64,000 bases of DNA from Herbaspirillum aquaticum (lineage in GTDB: Bacteria > Pseudomonadota > Gammaproteobacteria > Burkholderiales > Burkholderiaceae_D), in NCBI RefSeq assembly GCF_002213425.1, contig NZ_NJGV01000013.1, positions 1-64,000 on the forward strand, written 5' to 3'. This document shows, one piece after another, positions 9,920-18,101 of the stretch. Positions within the stretch are counted from its first letter, which is position 1. Each line of letters opens with the position of its first letter. A program made the position numbers and the translations under genes. Under the pieces are notes generated by a model. The model was given only the letters and a program-made list of their open reading frames with translations, did no database searches and had not been told where the DNA came from.

Positions 9920-11455
9920 ATGGCAACGAGAGAAGAGCTGGCCGTCATCAAGGCCGCGCGTGCGGGTGAGTCGCGTGCGCAGCTGGCCCTGGGCCGACGC
10001 TACCTCAACGGCGGCAGCGGCCTGCCGCGCAGCAAGGGCACTGCCTTCTATTGGCTGCGGCGCGCTGCGCAACAGGGCGTGGATGATGCGTGGATAATCA
10101 TCGGCCGCAACATCACCTACGACCAGGTCAAGGAATTGTCTTCGCCGCAGGAAGCGGCCATCTGGTACGAGAAGGCCTTCGAAGCCGGCGTGCCGCAGGC
10201 CGGCATCATCTTTGCACGCCTGGTGCTGGAGCATACCGAGCAGTTCGACAGCAACGCGCATGCGCGTGCGATTGCGGCACTGTCCCTGCTGGCCAGCCGC
10301 GACGATCATGAGGCGCAATGGTTGCTGGCCCAGCAGATGCAGCGTCACGGCCAGCCCATGGTGCCCGGCCTGCCTGCCTCGGCCGTGGAAGAACGGCTGG
10401 TGCGGGAAGCTGCACGCGCCGGCATCGAGCAGGCGCAATACGCGCTGCTGGACAAAGCCTGGAACCAGGGCCAGGGCGAGGCCTTTGCGCGGGGCGCAGT
10501 GGTGCTCGTCAAGCGCCTGATGGAGCGCAACAGCGCAGCGCTGGCGCAGCTGGACAAAGACGGGGATGCCACCGGCCTGGTACAACTCAACGCCGAGGAG
10601 GCCACGCTGCTGCTGCGCTATGGCCAGTGGCAGGCACGCGCGGCCAAGCCGGAGCTGTCGCAACTGATGCGCCTGTTCGAACTGGCGGCCGAGGCCGGCG
10701 ACGTCGAAGCGCGGCTGGAACTGGGACTGCTGTGCGCCAAGATCGACCGCGCCGGCAACCGCGTATTCATGGAGCAGGGCCTGGCCAATTTCAAGAAGGC
10801 GCTGCACTGGCTGCAGCTGGCCGGCGAGGGCGGTTCGGCCCAGGCATGGCATGCATTGGCACGCATTTATTCGCGCTCGATCTATTCGCAGCGCAACCTG
10901 CAGGTGGCCCAGCAATACCTGGAGAAGGCCGCCGAAGCGGGACTGTCCGAGGCCCAGTGCGAACTGGCCCAGATCTTCTGGCGCAATCGCCGCGACGATC
11001 CCATGCACGACGTGAAGGCGCTCTACTGGTGGCAGCAGGCCGCCGCGCAGGGCGAGCGCAGCGCATCTGAAGCGCTGCGACCTTTCATGGCCGAGGAGAC
11101 TGCCCAGCCATGGGCGCAGCAGGCACTGGCCCAGCTCAGCGACAAGCTGCGCAACAGCAATCCCTTCCTCAGCGCCCGTATCGAACTGGCGGCCATCTTC
11201 GGGCTGACCAAGCCGGAGGCGCTGCTCATCGACATCAAGCAGGCCGATTACGGCCATTGCCTGGTGGTCGACATCTGCGCCCATCATGCCCGCAGCAAGC
11301 GACGCCTGATCGCCGTGCAGACCGAAGCCCAGCGGGCTGCCATCAATCGCGTCAGCCGCTTGTTCGGTGACGTGGACTGTGGTTTCAGCGGGCCGGAAGG
11401 CAATTACCGGCAGCGCCAGTACCGGCTGCGCACGGCCCTCCCGGATCTGGCCTGA
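9920..11455 (+). CDS. Sel1-like repeat protein
   Basis: 511 residues made largely of Sel1/TPR-like helical pairs, recognised by recurring A-x-x-G-x-x-x-A patterns such as ARAGESRAQLALGRRYLNGG, AAEAGDVEARLELG, AGEGGSAQAWHALARIY and AAEAGLSEAQCELAQIF. Such solenoids mediate protein-protein contacts. The last 100 residues (from about IELAAIFGL) leave the repeat pattern and look like a small folded domain of unknown role. There is no signal peptide, so it is probably cytoplasmic. The start at 9920 has a GAGAAAGGA ribosome binding site; the upstream TTG at 9899 is less likely. It stands alone. The partner is unknown. Confidence 0.85.
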   Translation: MATREELAVIKAARAGESRAQLALGRRYLNGGSGLPRSKGTAFYWLRRAAQQGVDDAWIIIGRNITYDQVKELSSPQEAAIWYEKAFEAGVPQAGIIFARLVLEHTEQFDSNAHARAIAALSLLASRDDHEAQWLLAQQMQRHGQPMVPGLPASAVEERLVREAARAGIEQAQYALLDKAWNQGQGEAFARGAVVLVKRLMERNSAALAQLDKDGDATGLVQLNAEEATLLLRYGQWQARAAKPELSQLMRLFELAAEAGDVEARLELGLLCAKIDRAGNRVFMEQGLANFKKALHWLQLAGEGGSAQAWHALARIYSRSIYSQRNLQVAQQYLEKAAEAGLSEAQCELAQIFWRNRRDDPMHDVKALYWWQQAAAQGERSASEALRPFMAEETAQPWAQQALAQLSDKLRNSNPFLSARIELAAIFGLTKPEALLIDIKQADYGHCLVVDICAHHARSKRRLIAVQTEAQRAAINRVSRLFGDVDCGFSGPEGNYRQRQYRLRTALPDLA

Positions 11456-11476
11456 AGCAGGATAGCCGGGATGAAA

Positions 11477-11508
11477 CGCAACGGGGCGGCCTGAGCCGCC
11501 CCGTTGCG
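11477..11508. terminator. Perfect 14-bp hairpin between convergent genes
   Basis: CGCAACGGGGCGGC and its exact complement flank a CTGA loop, between the stop codons of the Sel1 gene and the minus-strand GspG-like gene. A T-tract is lacking on the plus side and only a short one exists on the minus side, so it is a plausible but not classical bidirectional terminator. Confidence 0.65.
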
Positions 11509-11530
11509 CAAGTGCGGGTAGGGAACAGCT

Positions 11531-11986
11531 TCAGTGCTGGCGGATGACCTGGTCGCCGTCGGCGCCGCCTTCCGGTCCGGCCTGGCCGAAGGAGTAGAGC
11601 TCGTAGGCACTGCCGTCTTCCTCGGCGCCGTACTGGTAGGAGTTGCCCCAGGGATCGCGCGGCAGGCGCTCGACGTAGCCGCCGATGGGCCAGTTGGCCG
11701 GGACCGGTGCGCGCGTGGGCTTGATCACCAGCGCCAGCAGGCCCTGGGCGGCACTGGGATAGCGGCCGTTGTCCTGGCGATAGCGTTCCAGGCCAGCGGC
11801 GATGGCTTGCATGTCTTTCTCGGCGGCCTGGGCCTGGGGGCTGTGGTCGTGGTTGAAGCGTGTCACCAGCGGTGGCAACAGCAGGGCGGCGGCTACGGCC
11901 AGCACGGTCAGCACCAGGATCCAGCGCAGGCGCGCCAGGCCGCGCTGCAGGAACAGGAAGGCAGGATGTCGGAGGGATCGACGCAT
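11531..11986 (-). CDS. Orphan GspG-like pseudopilin with degenerate prepilin motif
   Basis: 151 residues. The C-terminal two thirds match type II secretion major pseudopilin GspG: DMQAIAAGLERYRQDNGRYPSAAQGL, then KPTRAPVPANW, GGYVERLPRDPWGNSYQY and a YSFGQAGPEGG ending. The N-terminal hydrophobic helix is present, but the prepilin peptidase site is lost: where GspG has RG|FTLIE this protein has RG followed by LARLR, so the key Glu at +5 is Arg. It therefore cannot be a standard processed pseudopilin and may remain a membrane-anchored protein. No other gsp genes are nearby. The start at 11986 is chosen to begin just before this helix; the open frame extends further into cyaY without a good start. 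Confidence 0.78.
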   Translation of the reverse strand: MRRSLRHPAFLFLQRGLARLRWILVLTVLAVAAALLLPPLVTRFNHDHSPQAQAAEKDMQAIAAGLERYRQDNGRYPSAAQGLLALVIKPTRAPVPANWPIGGYVERLPRDPWGNSYQYGAEEDGSAYELYSFGQAGPEGGADGDQVIRQH

Positions 11987-12087
11987 GGATGCTGCGGATT
12001 TATTCAGGTGGACGAGTGAAGCAGGCAGGGCAGCTGCCCGGCTGCGCCCCACGGATGCGGCAGGGCACAGGCGGGCGCCGCACCGCT

Positions 12088-12420
12088 TCAGGGCTTGATG
12101 GTGACCGGTACGCCGGCCTGGCTGCTGACCACTTCCGAGAGCGTGGCGTAAAGCTCGCTGCCATCGCGGGTATTGAGCCAGTGGCTGCCATCGAATTTGT
12201 AATGGAAGCCCCCGGAACGCGCGGCCAGCCACATTTCCTGCATGGGCGCCTGGCTGTTGATGATGATCTTGGAGCCATTGTCCACGCACTCGATTTCCAG
12301 CACATTGCCGCTGCGGCTGCATTCCACATCCAGGTCGCTGGCGTCGCAGGCATCTTCCAGGGCCGTCTCGATGGCGTTGAGGGTGGCGTCAGCCAGGTCC
12401 AGGAATTCCGATTCGGTCAT
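12088..12420 (-). CDS. cyaY: Iron donor protein CyaY (bacterial frataxin)
   Basis: 110-residue frataxin homologue that binds iron and modulates cysteine desulfurase IscS during Fe-S cluster assembly in the cytoplasm. It starts MTESEFLDLADATLNAIE, has the acidic first helix with several Asp and Glu (EDACDASDLDVE) that bind iron, and the sheet motifs VLEIEC, SKIIINSQAPMQEMWLA and GGFHYKFDGSHWLNTRDG. It is divergent from lptM-lysA, with 49 bases between the starts. The start at 12420 matches the family; four codons upstream is an unlikely alternative. Confidence 0.95.
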   Translation of the reverse strand: MTESEFLDLADATLNAIETALEDACDASDLDVECSRSGNVLEIECVDNGSKIIINSQAPMQEMWLAARSGGFHYKFDGSHWLNTRDGSELYATLSEVVSSQAGVPVTIKP

Positions 12421-12469
12421 GCTACACTCCAAGTCATTCTAAGATTTCGATGTAATCCGCCATTTTATC

Positions 12470-12706
12470 GTGAAGTCACACTATTCTCCCGCCCGTTGTG
12501 CAGCTTCCCTGGCGCTGTGCGCCGCCGTCCTGATGCTGGCCGGCTGTGGCCAGAAAGGCCCGCTGTACATGCCCAAGGTGCCGCCGGACCCGTTCGTGCG
12601 CACCCAGCCGGCCGCCCCGGCAGCGGTCCCGGACAAGGCGGGCGCCCAATCGGGAGCCGCTGCAGCCGCTGGCGACACCCCGGCCGCCGACGCTCCCAAA
12701 CGATGA
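12470..12706 (+). CDS. lptM: LPS translocon maturation lipoprotein LptM (YifL-like)
   Basis: 78-residue small lipoprotein with a lipobox LAGC (Cys25 predicted lipidated) directly followed by GQKGPLYMP, the signature of LptM/YifL proteins. LptM assists disulfide maturation of LptD in the outer membrane LPS export complex in E. coli. The rest is low complexity, rich in Pro and Ala. The start is a GTG with no obvious Shine-Dalgarno; no better start exists before the signal peptide. It precedes lysA, the conserved order in many proteobacteria, and is probably co-transcribed with it. Confidence 0.88.
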   Translation: MKSHYSPARCAASLALCAAVLMLAGCGQKGPLYMPKVPPDPFVRTQPAAPAAVPDKAGAQSGAAAAAGDTPAADAPKR

Positions 12707-12820
12707 TGCCCGGCTGAAACATCGCGCTGCAACGCGGCCGGTCCCCCCGGTGATGAGGGCGGGGACTGCGCCGGACGACTCCACCGAACTGCTTTTTTCC
12801 GCTGACTTTTCCGGATCCCC

Positions 12821-14113
12821 ATGTCCCACTTTTCCTACCGCAATGGCGCGCTGCACGCCGAAGACGTCTCCCTGCAAGCCCTGGCCGACCAGTTCGGTAC
12901 CCCGCTCTACGTCTATTCCAAGGCGGCGCTGGTGCAGAATTTCTCGGCCTATGCCGATGCCTGCCGCGCGGCAGGCCGTGACCAGGGCGGCAAGGGTGGC
13001 GCGCTGGTGTGCTACTCGGTCAAGTCCAATTCCAACCTGGCGGTGCTGAACCTGCTGGGCAAGCTGGGCTCGGGCTTCGACATCGTCTCCGGTGGCGAGC
13101 TGCTGCGCGTGGTGGCCGCCGGCGGCGATGCGCGCAAGGTGATCTTCTCGGGCGTGGGCAAGGGCCGCGACGAGATGAAGCTGGCGCTGGAACATGACAT
13201 CCTCTGCTTCAACGTCGAATCCATCCCCGAGGTGGCGCGCCTGAACGAGGTGGCCGGGTCGCTCGGCAAGCGCGCCCGCATCTCGCTGCGCGTCAATCCC
13301 AACGTGGATGCCAAGACCCACCCCTACATCTCCACGGGCCTGAAGGAAAACAAGTTCGGCGTGGCCTACGACGATGCCCTGAACTGCTACCGTGCAGCGG
13401 CCGCCCTGCCCAACATCGAAGTGGTCGGCATCGACTGCCACATCGGCTCGCAGCTGCTGGATGACGCGCCGCTGCTCGAAGCGCTGGACAAGGTCATCGA
13501 CATGGTCGATGCGCTGGAAGCCGAGGGCATCCCCATTCACCACCTCGACATCGGCGGCGGCATCGGCATCCGCTATGACGACGAGCAGCCGGTGGCCATC
13601 GGCGACTACCTGGCGCGCGTGTTCGCCCGCGTCGATGCCTGGCGTGCCAGCAAGTACGACGGCCGCCCGATCCAGGTCATGTTCGAGCCGGGCCGCTCGG
13701 TGGTCGGCAATGCCGGCCTGCTGCTCACCGAGGTGCAATACCTGAAGCATGGTGAAGAAAAAAACTTCGCCGTAGTCGATGCCGCCATGAACGACCTGAT
13801 GCGTCCGGCCATGTACGAAGCCTGGCATGGCGTCAAGACAGTGAAGGAAAACGCCGGCCAGCCCCGCATCTATGATGTGGTCGGCCCGGTGTGTGAATCA
13901 GGCGACTGGCTGGCCCGCTCGCGCGAACTGGCCATCCACGAGGGCGACCTGCTGTCCCTGATGTCGGCCGGTGCCTACGGCATGACCATGGCCTCCAACT
14001 ACAACACCCGTGGCCGGGCGGCCGAAGTGCTGGTGGATGGCAACCAGGTCCACCTGGTCCGTGCACGCGAAAATCCCGCCGACCTGTTCGCGCTGGAAAA
14101 GATCGCCGACTGA
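12821..14113 (+). CDS. lysA: Diaminopimelate decarboxylase
   Basis: PLP enzyme catalysing the last step of lysine synthesis, meso-diaminopimelate to lysine. 430 residues, normal length. The PLP lysine is Lys68 in CYSVKSNSN. HIGSQL, the glycine-rich phosphate-binding GGGIGI, EPGRSVVGNAG and the active-site cysteine in GPVCESGDWL are all present. The C-terminal beta domain contains the GAYGMTMASNYN motif. It lies 114 bases after lptM and ends at a strong terminator. Confidence 0.97.
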   Translation: MSHFSYRNGALHAEDVSLQALADQFGTPLYVYSKAALVQNFSAYADACRAAGRDQGGKGGALVCYSVKSNSNLAVLNLLGKLGSGFDIVSGGELLRVVAAGGDARKVIFSGVGKGRDEMKLALEHDILCFNVESIPEVARLNEVAGSLGKRARISLRVNPNVDAKTHPYISTGLKENKFGVAYDDALNCYRAAAALPNIEVVGIDCHIGSQLLDDAPLLEALDKVIDMVDALEAEGIPIHHLDIGGGIGIRYDDEQPVAIGDYLARVFARVDAWRASKYDGRPIQVMFEPGRSVVGNAGLLLTEVQYLKHGEEKNFAVVDAAMNDLMRPAMYEAWHGVKTVKENAGQPRIYDVVGPVCESGDWLARSRELAIHEGDLLSLMSAGAYGMTMASNYNTRGRAAEVLVDGNQVHLVRARENPADLFALEKIAD

Positions 14114-14135
14114 CGCAGTTTATTGTCATTTTGCT

Positions 14136-14173
14136 AAACGGCAGTCCCGGCAACGGGACTGCCGTTTCTTTTT
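14136..14173 (+). terminator. Terminator after lysA
   Basis: The arms AAACGGCAGTCCCG and CGGGACTGCCGTTT form a 14-bp perfect stem with a GCAA tetraloop, then CTTTTT. Confidence 0.93.
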
Positions 14174-14437
14174 GCACATCGTTTGAGGCGGGATTGTTAA
14201 TAGCCCGGCAAGTCCCACCCGGCTTGGGCTGCAGATATTTTTTGCAGAGCGGCATTTTTGTTTTGCCTTTCAGAAATTTCGGCGCAAAATAGCCATCCGT
14301 CCAAAAAACAAACGCAGCATCAAAACCGCCTGGAGGCGCATGCGCCCGACACCGGAGACCAGGCAGCCATCATGGACGTGAGGGAGCACACCAGGGCCGC
14401 CGGGAGGGTGGCCGGTAGCGCATACAGGGGAATTCCA

Positions 14438-15358
14438 ATGCAAGTTCTGGAACGTACAGAGGAAGATCGTGAGCGGCGCGGCGCCAACGAAGGCGCGCAG
14501 CCTGCCGGCCACGCCAATGCGGCGCATGAAGCCAGCGAGCCTGCTGAGGGCACACGCCCGTTGATGTCGCCGCAGGCGCTCAGTGAGGAAGAACTGGAAG
14601 TCCGTGCCTCGCACATTACCGCAGCGGCGGTCGCAGCCGCCGCCGTGACGGCAGCCGTCGCCACATCGGCCGCCACCGCCAGCCTGCCTTACCAGGACGA
14701 AGCGCCCGCCGTGGCGGTGCAAGAGGAACCCGCACCGGCCACCCGGCGGGGACCACGCGGTCCGCGTACCGAACCCGAGGTGCAGGCGTCGACCCGCGGC
14801 GCCTTGCTGGTGTCGCTGCTGACCTTGGCCATCATCGGCTTGGCCATGTGGCTGGGTGCCCAATGGCCGCAACGTGCGCTCAAGCCGGTGATGCAGCAAT
14901 TGCCATCGCTGTCCAAGCCCGCCGCGGCCGAACCGGTGGTGCCGGTGGCCAGCCAGGAGACGGCCGAGCCATCCGCCAGCGACCTTGCACCCGGCCCGGA
15001 AGTGATTGCCCAGCTGCAGCAGGAAGCCGACGCAAAAGCCCATCTGCTGGCCCAGAAGCGTGCCAGCGCCGAGGCCCGCCACCGCCGCGAGGATGCCGCC
15101 CTGGCCCTGCGCGAACAGCGGCGCCGCGAAGCCGAGGCGCAATTGGCCAATGCCCGTGCGAAGGCCGAACGCGCCCAGGCCGTGGTACCGGTGCCGGAAG
15201 TGGTCGAAGTGCAGGCCGTGCCGACGCTGGCCGAGCAGGTCAAGCAATGCAGCGCGCTGTCGGTCTTTGCCCGCGAAAGCTGCCTGTGGAAGTTGTGCGA
15301 CGGCAAGTGGGGCAAGAACGGCTGCCCCTCCTACGAGCGCAACAACGAAGGCGCCTGA
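14438..15358 (+). CDS. Single-pass membrane protein with coiled coil and Cys-rich tail, function unknown
   Basis: 306 residues from the start at 14438, which has an AGGGG site 9 bases upstream (ATG at 14372 or 14258 are alternatives). Layout: a charged N-terminal 50 residues; an Ala/Val-rich stretch about 61-82; a Pro-rich linker; one membrane helix at about 121-142 (GALLVSLLTLAIIGLAMWLG); a periplasmic-side coiled coil about 190-250 rich in Ala, Glu, Arg and Gln; and a short tail with four cysteines (QCSALSVFARESCLWKLC then GCPSYE). The tail looks like a small disulfide-bonded module seen at the ends of other Burkholderiales envelope proteins. I do not recognise a named family; the topology is predicted. 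Confidence 0.7.
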   Translation: MQVLERTEEDRERRGANEGAQPAGHANAAHEASEPAEGTRPLMSPQALSEEELEVRASHITAAAVAAAAVTAAVATSAATASLPYQDEAPAVAVQEEPAPATRRGPRGPRTEPEVQASTRGALLVSLLTLAIIGLAMWLGAQWPQRALKPVMQQLPSLSKPAAAEPVVPVASQETAEPSASDLAPGPEVIAQLQQEADAKAHLLAQKRASAEARHRREDAALALREQRRREAEAQLANARAKAERAQAVVPVPEVVEVQAVPTLAEQVKQCSALSVFARESCLWKLCDGKWGKNGCPSYERNNEGA

Positions 15359-15573
15359 TCCCGCTTGGTCCTGCGCTGCCCCTTCCGGTGGCGCGGGATG
15401 CTGCACTTCCGCTTCATCTCCCCTGACACATCCTGAATGCCCGCGTCCTGCAGGCGGGAGCAATTCTTGCTTGCCTTGCGGGCGATCCGCGCGCATTGCC
15501 CAGCCCGGTTGTGGTCCCGGGGCGACAGATGAAAAGTCTTGCCGCAAGCGGCTTTGCGCGAGGAAGTTGCCGC

Positions 15574-15579
15574 TATAAT
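15574..15579 (+). promoter_or_regulatory. -10 element of the symporter gene
   Basis: A perfect TATAAT lies 36 bases before the start codon of the sodium:solute symporter. Upstream CTTTGC at 15552-15557 (16-base spacing) is a weak -35. Confidence 0.55.
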
Positions 15580-15615
15580 GCGCGTTTTTCTTACCCCCCC
15601 TGCAAGGAAAAAGGC

Positions 15616-17073
15616 ATGAATGCACTGCTCTGGTTCGTCGTCCTCTACTGGGTCATCTCGGTCGGAATCGGCCTGTATGCCACCCGCTATGTGAAGAGTT
15701 CGAAGGACTACGCCGTCGCCGGCCGCTCGCTGCCGATGTCGGTGGTGACCGCGACCGTCTTTGCGACCTGGTTCGGTTCGGAGGCTGTGCTGGGTGTGTC
15801 CTCGACCTTCCTCAAGGAAGGCTTGGGCGGCATCGTGGCCGATCCTTTCGGTTCTTCCCTGTGCCTGATCCTGGTCGGCGTGTTCTTCGCCAAGAAGCTC
15901 TATCGCATGAACCTGCTGACCATCGGCGACTATTACAAGAAGCGCTTCGGCCGTGCCGCCGAAATGCTGGTGACGATCTGCATCGTCATTTCCTACCTGG
16001 GCTGGGTGGCCGCGCAGATCAAGGCACTGGGCCTGGTGTTCAACGTCGTCTCGGGCGGCTACATTCCCATGCACTGGGGCATGATCATCGGCGCCGGCAG
16101 CGTGCTGGTCTATACGCTGATGGGCGGCATGTGGGCCGTGGCCATCACCGACTTCCTGCAGATGATCATCGTGGTGGTCGGCATGCTGTATATCGGATAT
16201 GAAGTTTCCGGCATGGTCGGCGGTCCGGGCGTAGTCATTGCGCATGCCGCGGAGGCCGGCAAGTTCAACTTCTGGCCGGCCGCTGAACTGAAAGACGTAC
16301 TGTGGTTCTTTGCCGCCTGGATCACCATGATGCTGGGCTCGATCCCGCAACAGGACGTGTTCCAGCGCGTCATGTCCTCCAAGAATGAAAAAGTGGCGCG
16401 CAACGCCTCGGTGCTGGGTGGCGTGATCTATTTCTTCTTCGTCTTCATCCCCATCTTCCTGGCCTATTCGGCCACGCTCATCGATCCGGACATGGTCTCG
16501 CGCCTGCTGGAAACCGATTCCCAGCTGGTGCTGCCGACCCTCATCATGGAAAAGATGCCGGTGTTTGCCCAGGTGATGTTCTTCGGCGCCTTGCTGTCGG
16601 CCATCAAGAGCTGCGCCAGCGCGACCTTGCTGGCACCTTCGGTGACCTTTACCGAGAACGTGCTCAAGGAAATTCGCCCCTGGAAGAGTGACCGTGAATT
16701 CCTCTTCTCCATGCGTGCGGTGGTGCTGCTCTTCACGGTGGGCGTGACCACGCTGGCCCTGAACAGCCAGTCCAGCATCTATGAAATGGTCGAGAACGCC
16801 TACAAGGTGACCCTGGTGGCTGCCTTCGTGCCGCTGGCCTTCGGCGTCTACTGGCAGCGTGCCACGCGCCAGGGCGCACTGATGGCCATGGTGCTCGGCC
16901 TGGTCTCCTGGATCACCCTGGAATACGCCGCCCCCGACGGCCTGTGGCCGCCGCAGCTGGCCGGCCTGCTATTCTCCATCGGCGGCATGGTGGTCGGTTC
17001 GCTCATGCCCCAGGTGCTGGCCCCCGTGCCGCCCATGGTGGCGGTGCCCGCCGAGGGCAGCGTCCAGTCCTGA
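15616..17073 (+). CDS. Sodium:solute symporter family protein
   Basis: 485-residue SSS-family inner-membrane transporter using the sodium gradient. About 13 hydrophobic helices are visible, beginning MNALLWFVVLYWVISVGIGLYATRY. The SSS features KDYAVAGRSLPM, ATWFGSEAVLGVSS (sodium/substrate region of TM2) and TIGDYYKKRFGR are present. The start at 15616 has a CAAGGAAA site; the longer open frame from 15496 is rejected because it precedes the promoter. The general form resembles the choline/proline/pantothenate branch, but the substrate cannot be read. It is monocistronic. Confidence 0.9.
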   Translation: MNALLWFVVLYWVISVGIGLYATRYVKSSKDYAVAGRSLPMSVVTATVFATWFGSEAVLGVSSTFLKEGLGGIVADPFGSSLCLILVGVFFAKKLYRMNLLTIGDYYKKRFGRAAEMLVTICIVISYLGWVAAQIKALGLVFNVVSGGYIPMHWGMIIGAGSVLVYTLMGGMWAVAITDFLQMIIVVVGMLYIGYEVSGMVGGPGVVIAHAAEAGKFNFWPAAELKDVLWFFAAWITMMLGSIPQQDVFQRVMSSKNEKVARNASVLGGVIYFFFVFIPIFLAYSATLIDPDMVSRLLETDSQLVLPTLIMEKMPVFAQVMFFGALLSAIKSCASATLLAPSVTFTENVLKEIRPWKSDREFLFSMRAVVLLFTVGVTTLALNSQSSIYEMVENAYKVTLVAAFVPLAFGVYWQRATRQGALMAMVLGLVSWITLEYAAPDGLWPPQLAGLLFSIGGMVVGSLMPQVLAPVPPMVAVPAEGSVQS

Positions 17074-17090
17074 TCCCGCTTGCCTGATTG

Positions 17091-17132
17091 AAACGGTCGC
17101 CCGGCCTCGCCGCGCGGCCGTTTTGTCTTTTT
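17091..17132 (+). terminator. Terminator after the symporter
   Basis: The arms AAACGGTCGC and GCGGCCGTTT pair with one G-U, then TTTTGTCTTTTT. Confidence 0.75.
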
Positions 17133-17271
17133 GGGGAGGTCATCAGAACTGCTGGGCCAGGCGCTGTCAAAGCAATTCCAACGCCCGGGTTTTCGACATT
17201 ATTCGATATTTAATTGACAATAATTCGAGATCAAGCCGGAACTTATTTGCTTTCCATCAACCTGAAATGGC

Positions 17272-18018
17272 ATGACTGAGCACACTCGCCCCTACGATGT
17301 GTCTGCGGATGCATTGTTTCTGGACTTCGATGGCACCCTGGTCGACCTGGCGCCCCAGCCTGAAGAGATCGTGGTGCCGCCGGAGCTGATCACGCTGCTC
17401 CAGCGCATCCAGCAAGAGTCCAACGGCGCGCTGGCCATTGTCAGCGGCCGCCCGCTGGATCAGCTGGACTTCTTCCTGGCCCCGCTGCGCCTGCCGGCCG
17501 CCGGTGTGCATGGCGCCGAGCGCCGCACGGCCGATGGCCGCATCCTGCAGCAGCCGGTGCCGGACGTGCATCACCTGCGCGAGCGCCTGCTGCCGCTGGT
17601 GGAGTCGCATCCCGGCCTGCAGCTGGAACTCAAGCGCGGCGCGCTGGCGCTGCATTACCGCCATGCCGCCCACCTGGAACAGCGCTGCGTGGAGACCATG
17701 ATGGACGCGCTGCGCCACGAACCTGGCTTCACCCTGCTGCACGGCAAGATGGTGGTGGAAGCCAAGCCGCACATCAACAAGGGCGACGCCGTCGCCGCTT
17801 TCCTGCATGAAGCGCCGTTTCGCGGCCGCCGCCCGGTCTTCATCGGCGACGACGTCACCGACGAAGCCGGGTTTGCCATCGCCCAGGGTGAAGTCTTCGG
17901 CGGGCTCGGCATCAAGATCGGTGCCGGCCCCAGCCAGGCCCTGCAGCGGCTGGCTGATCCGGCCGCCGTATTGGACCTGCTGCGCCAGAGCGTGGAGGTG
18001 CGCAGCACCTCCGCATAG
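17272..18018 (+). CDS. otsB: Trehalose-6-phosphate phosphatase OtsB
   Basis: HAD-superfamily phosphatase releasing trehalose from trehalose-6-phosphate, the second step of the OtsAB pathway. 248 residues. HAD motif I is FLDFDGTLVDL (nucleophile is the first Asp), motif II is IVSGRP, and motif IV is FIGDDVTDEAGF. VHGAERRTADG is the trehalose phosphatase cap signature. It is first gene of the otsB-GH15-otsA cluster. The upstream 140 bases are AT-rich (ATTATT...AATAAT inverted words near 17200-17226) and probably hold the promoter. Confidence 0.95.
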   Translation: MTEHTRPYDVSADALFLDFDGTLVDLAPQPEEIVVPPELITLLQRIQQESNGALAIVSGRPLDQLDFFLAPLRLPAAGVHGAERRTADGRILQQPVPDVHHLRERLLPLVESHPGLQLELKRGALALHYRHAAHLEQRCVETMMDALRHEPGFTLLHGKMVVEAKPHINKGDAVAAFLHEAPFRGRRPVFIGDDVTDEAGFAIAQGEVFGGLGIKIGAGPSQALQRLADPAAVLDLLRQSVEVRSTSA

Positions 18019-18101
18019 CCGTTTTGCCGGCATCTTTGCCGGCCCGCAGCACATCGCCTTCCATCAAGAAATCTGACCCACAGAACAGAGCACGAGGAAC
18101 C

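Noticed and set aside
9540-9926. Minus-strand 128-residue frame in the porin-Sel1 gap
   Set aside because: No ribosome binding site, unusual composition and an end inside the next gene.
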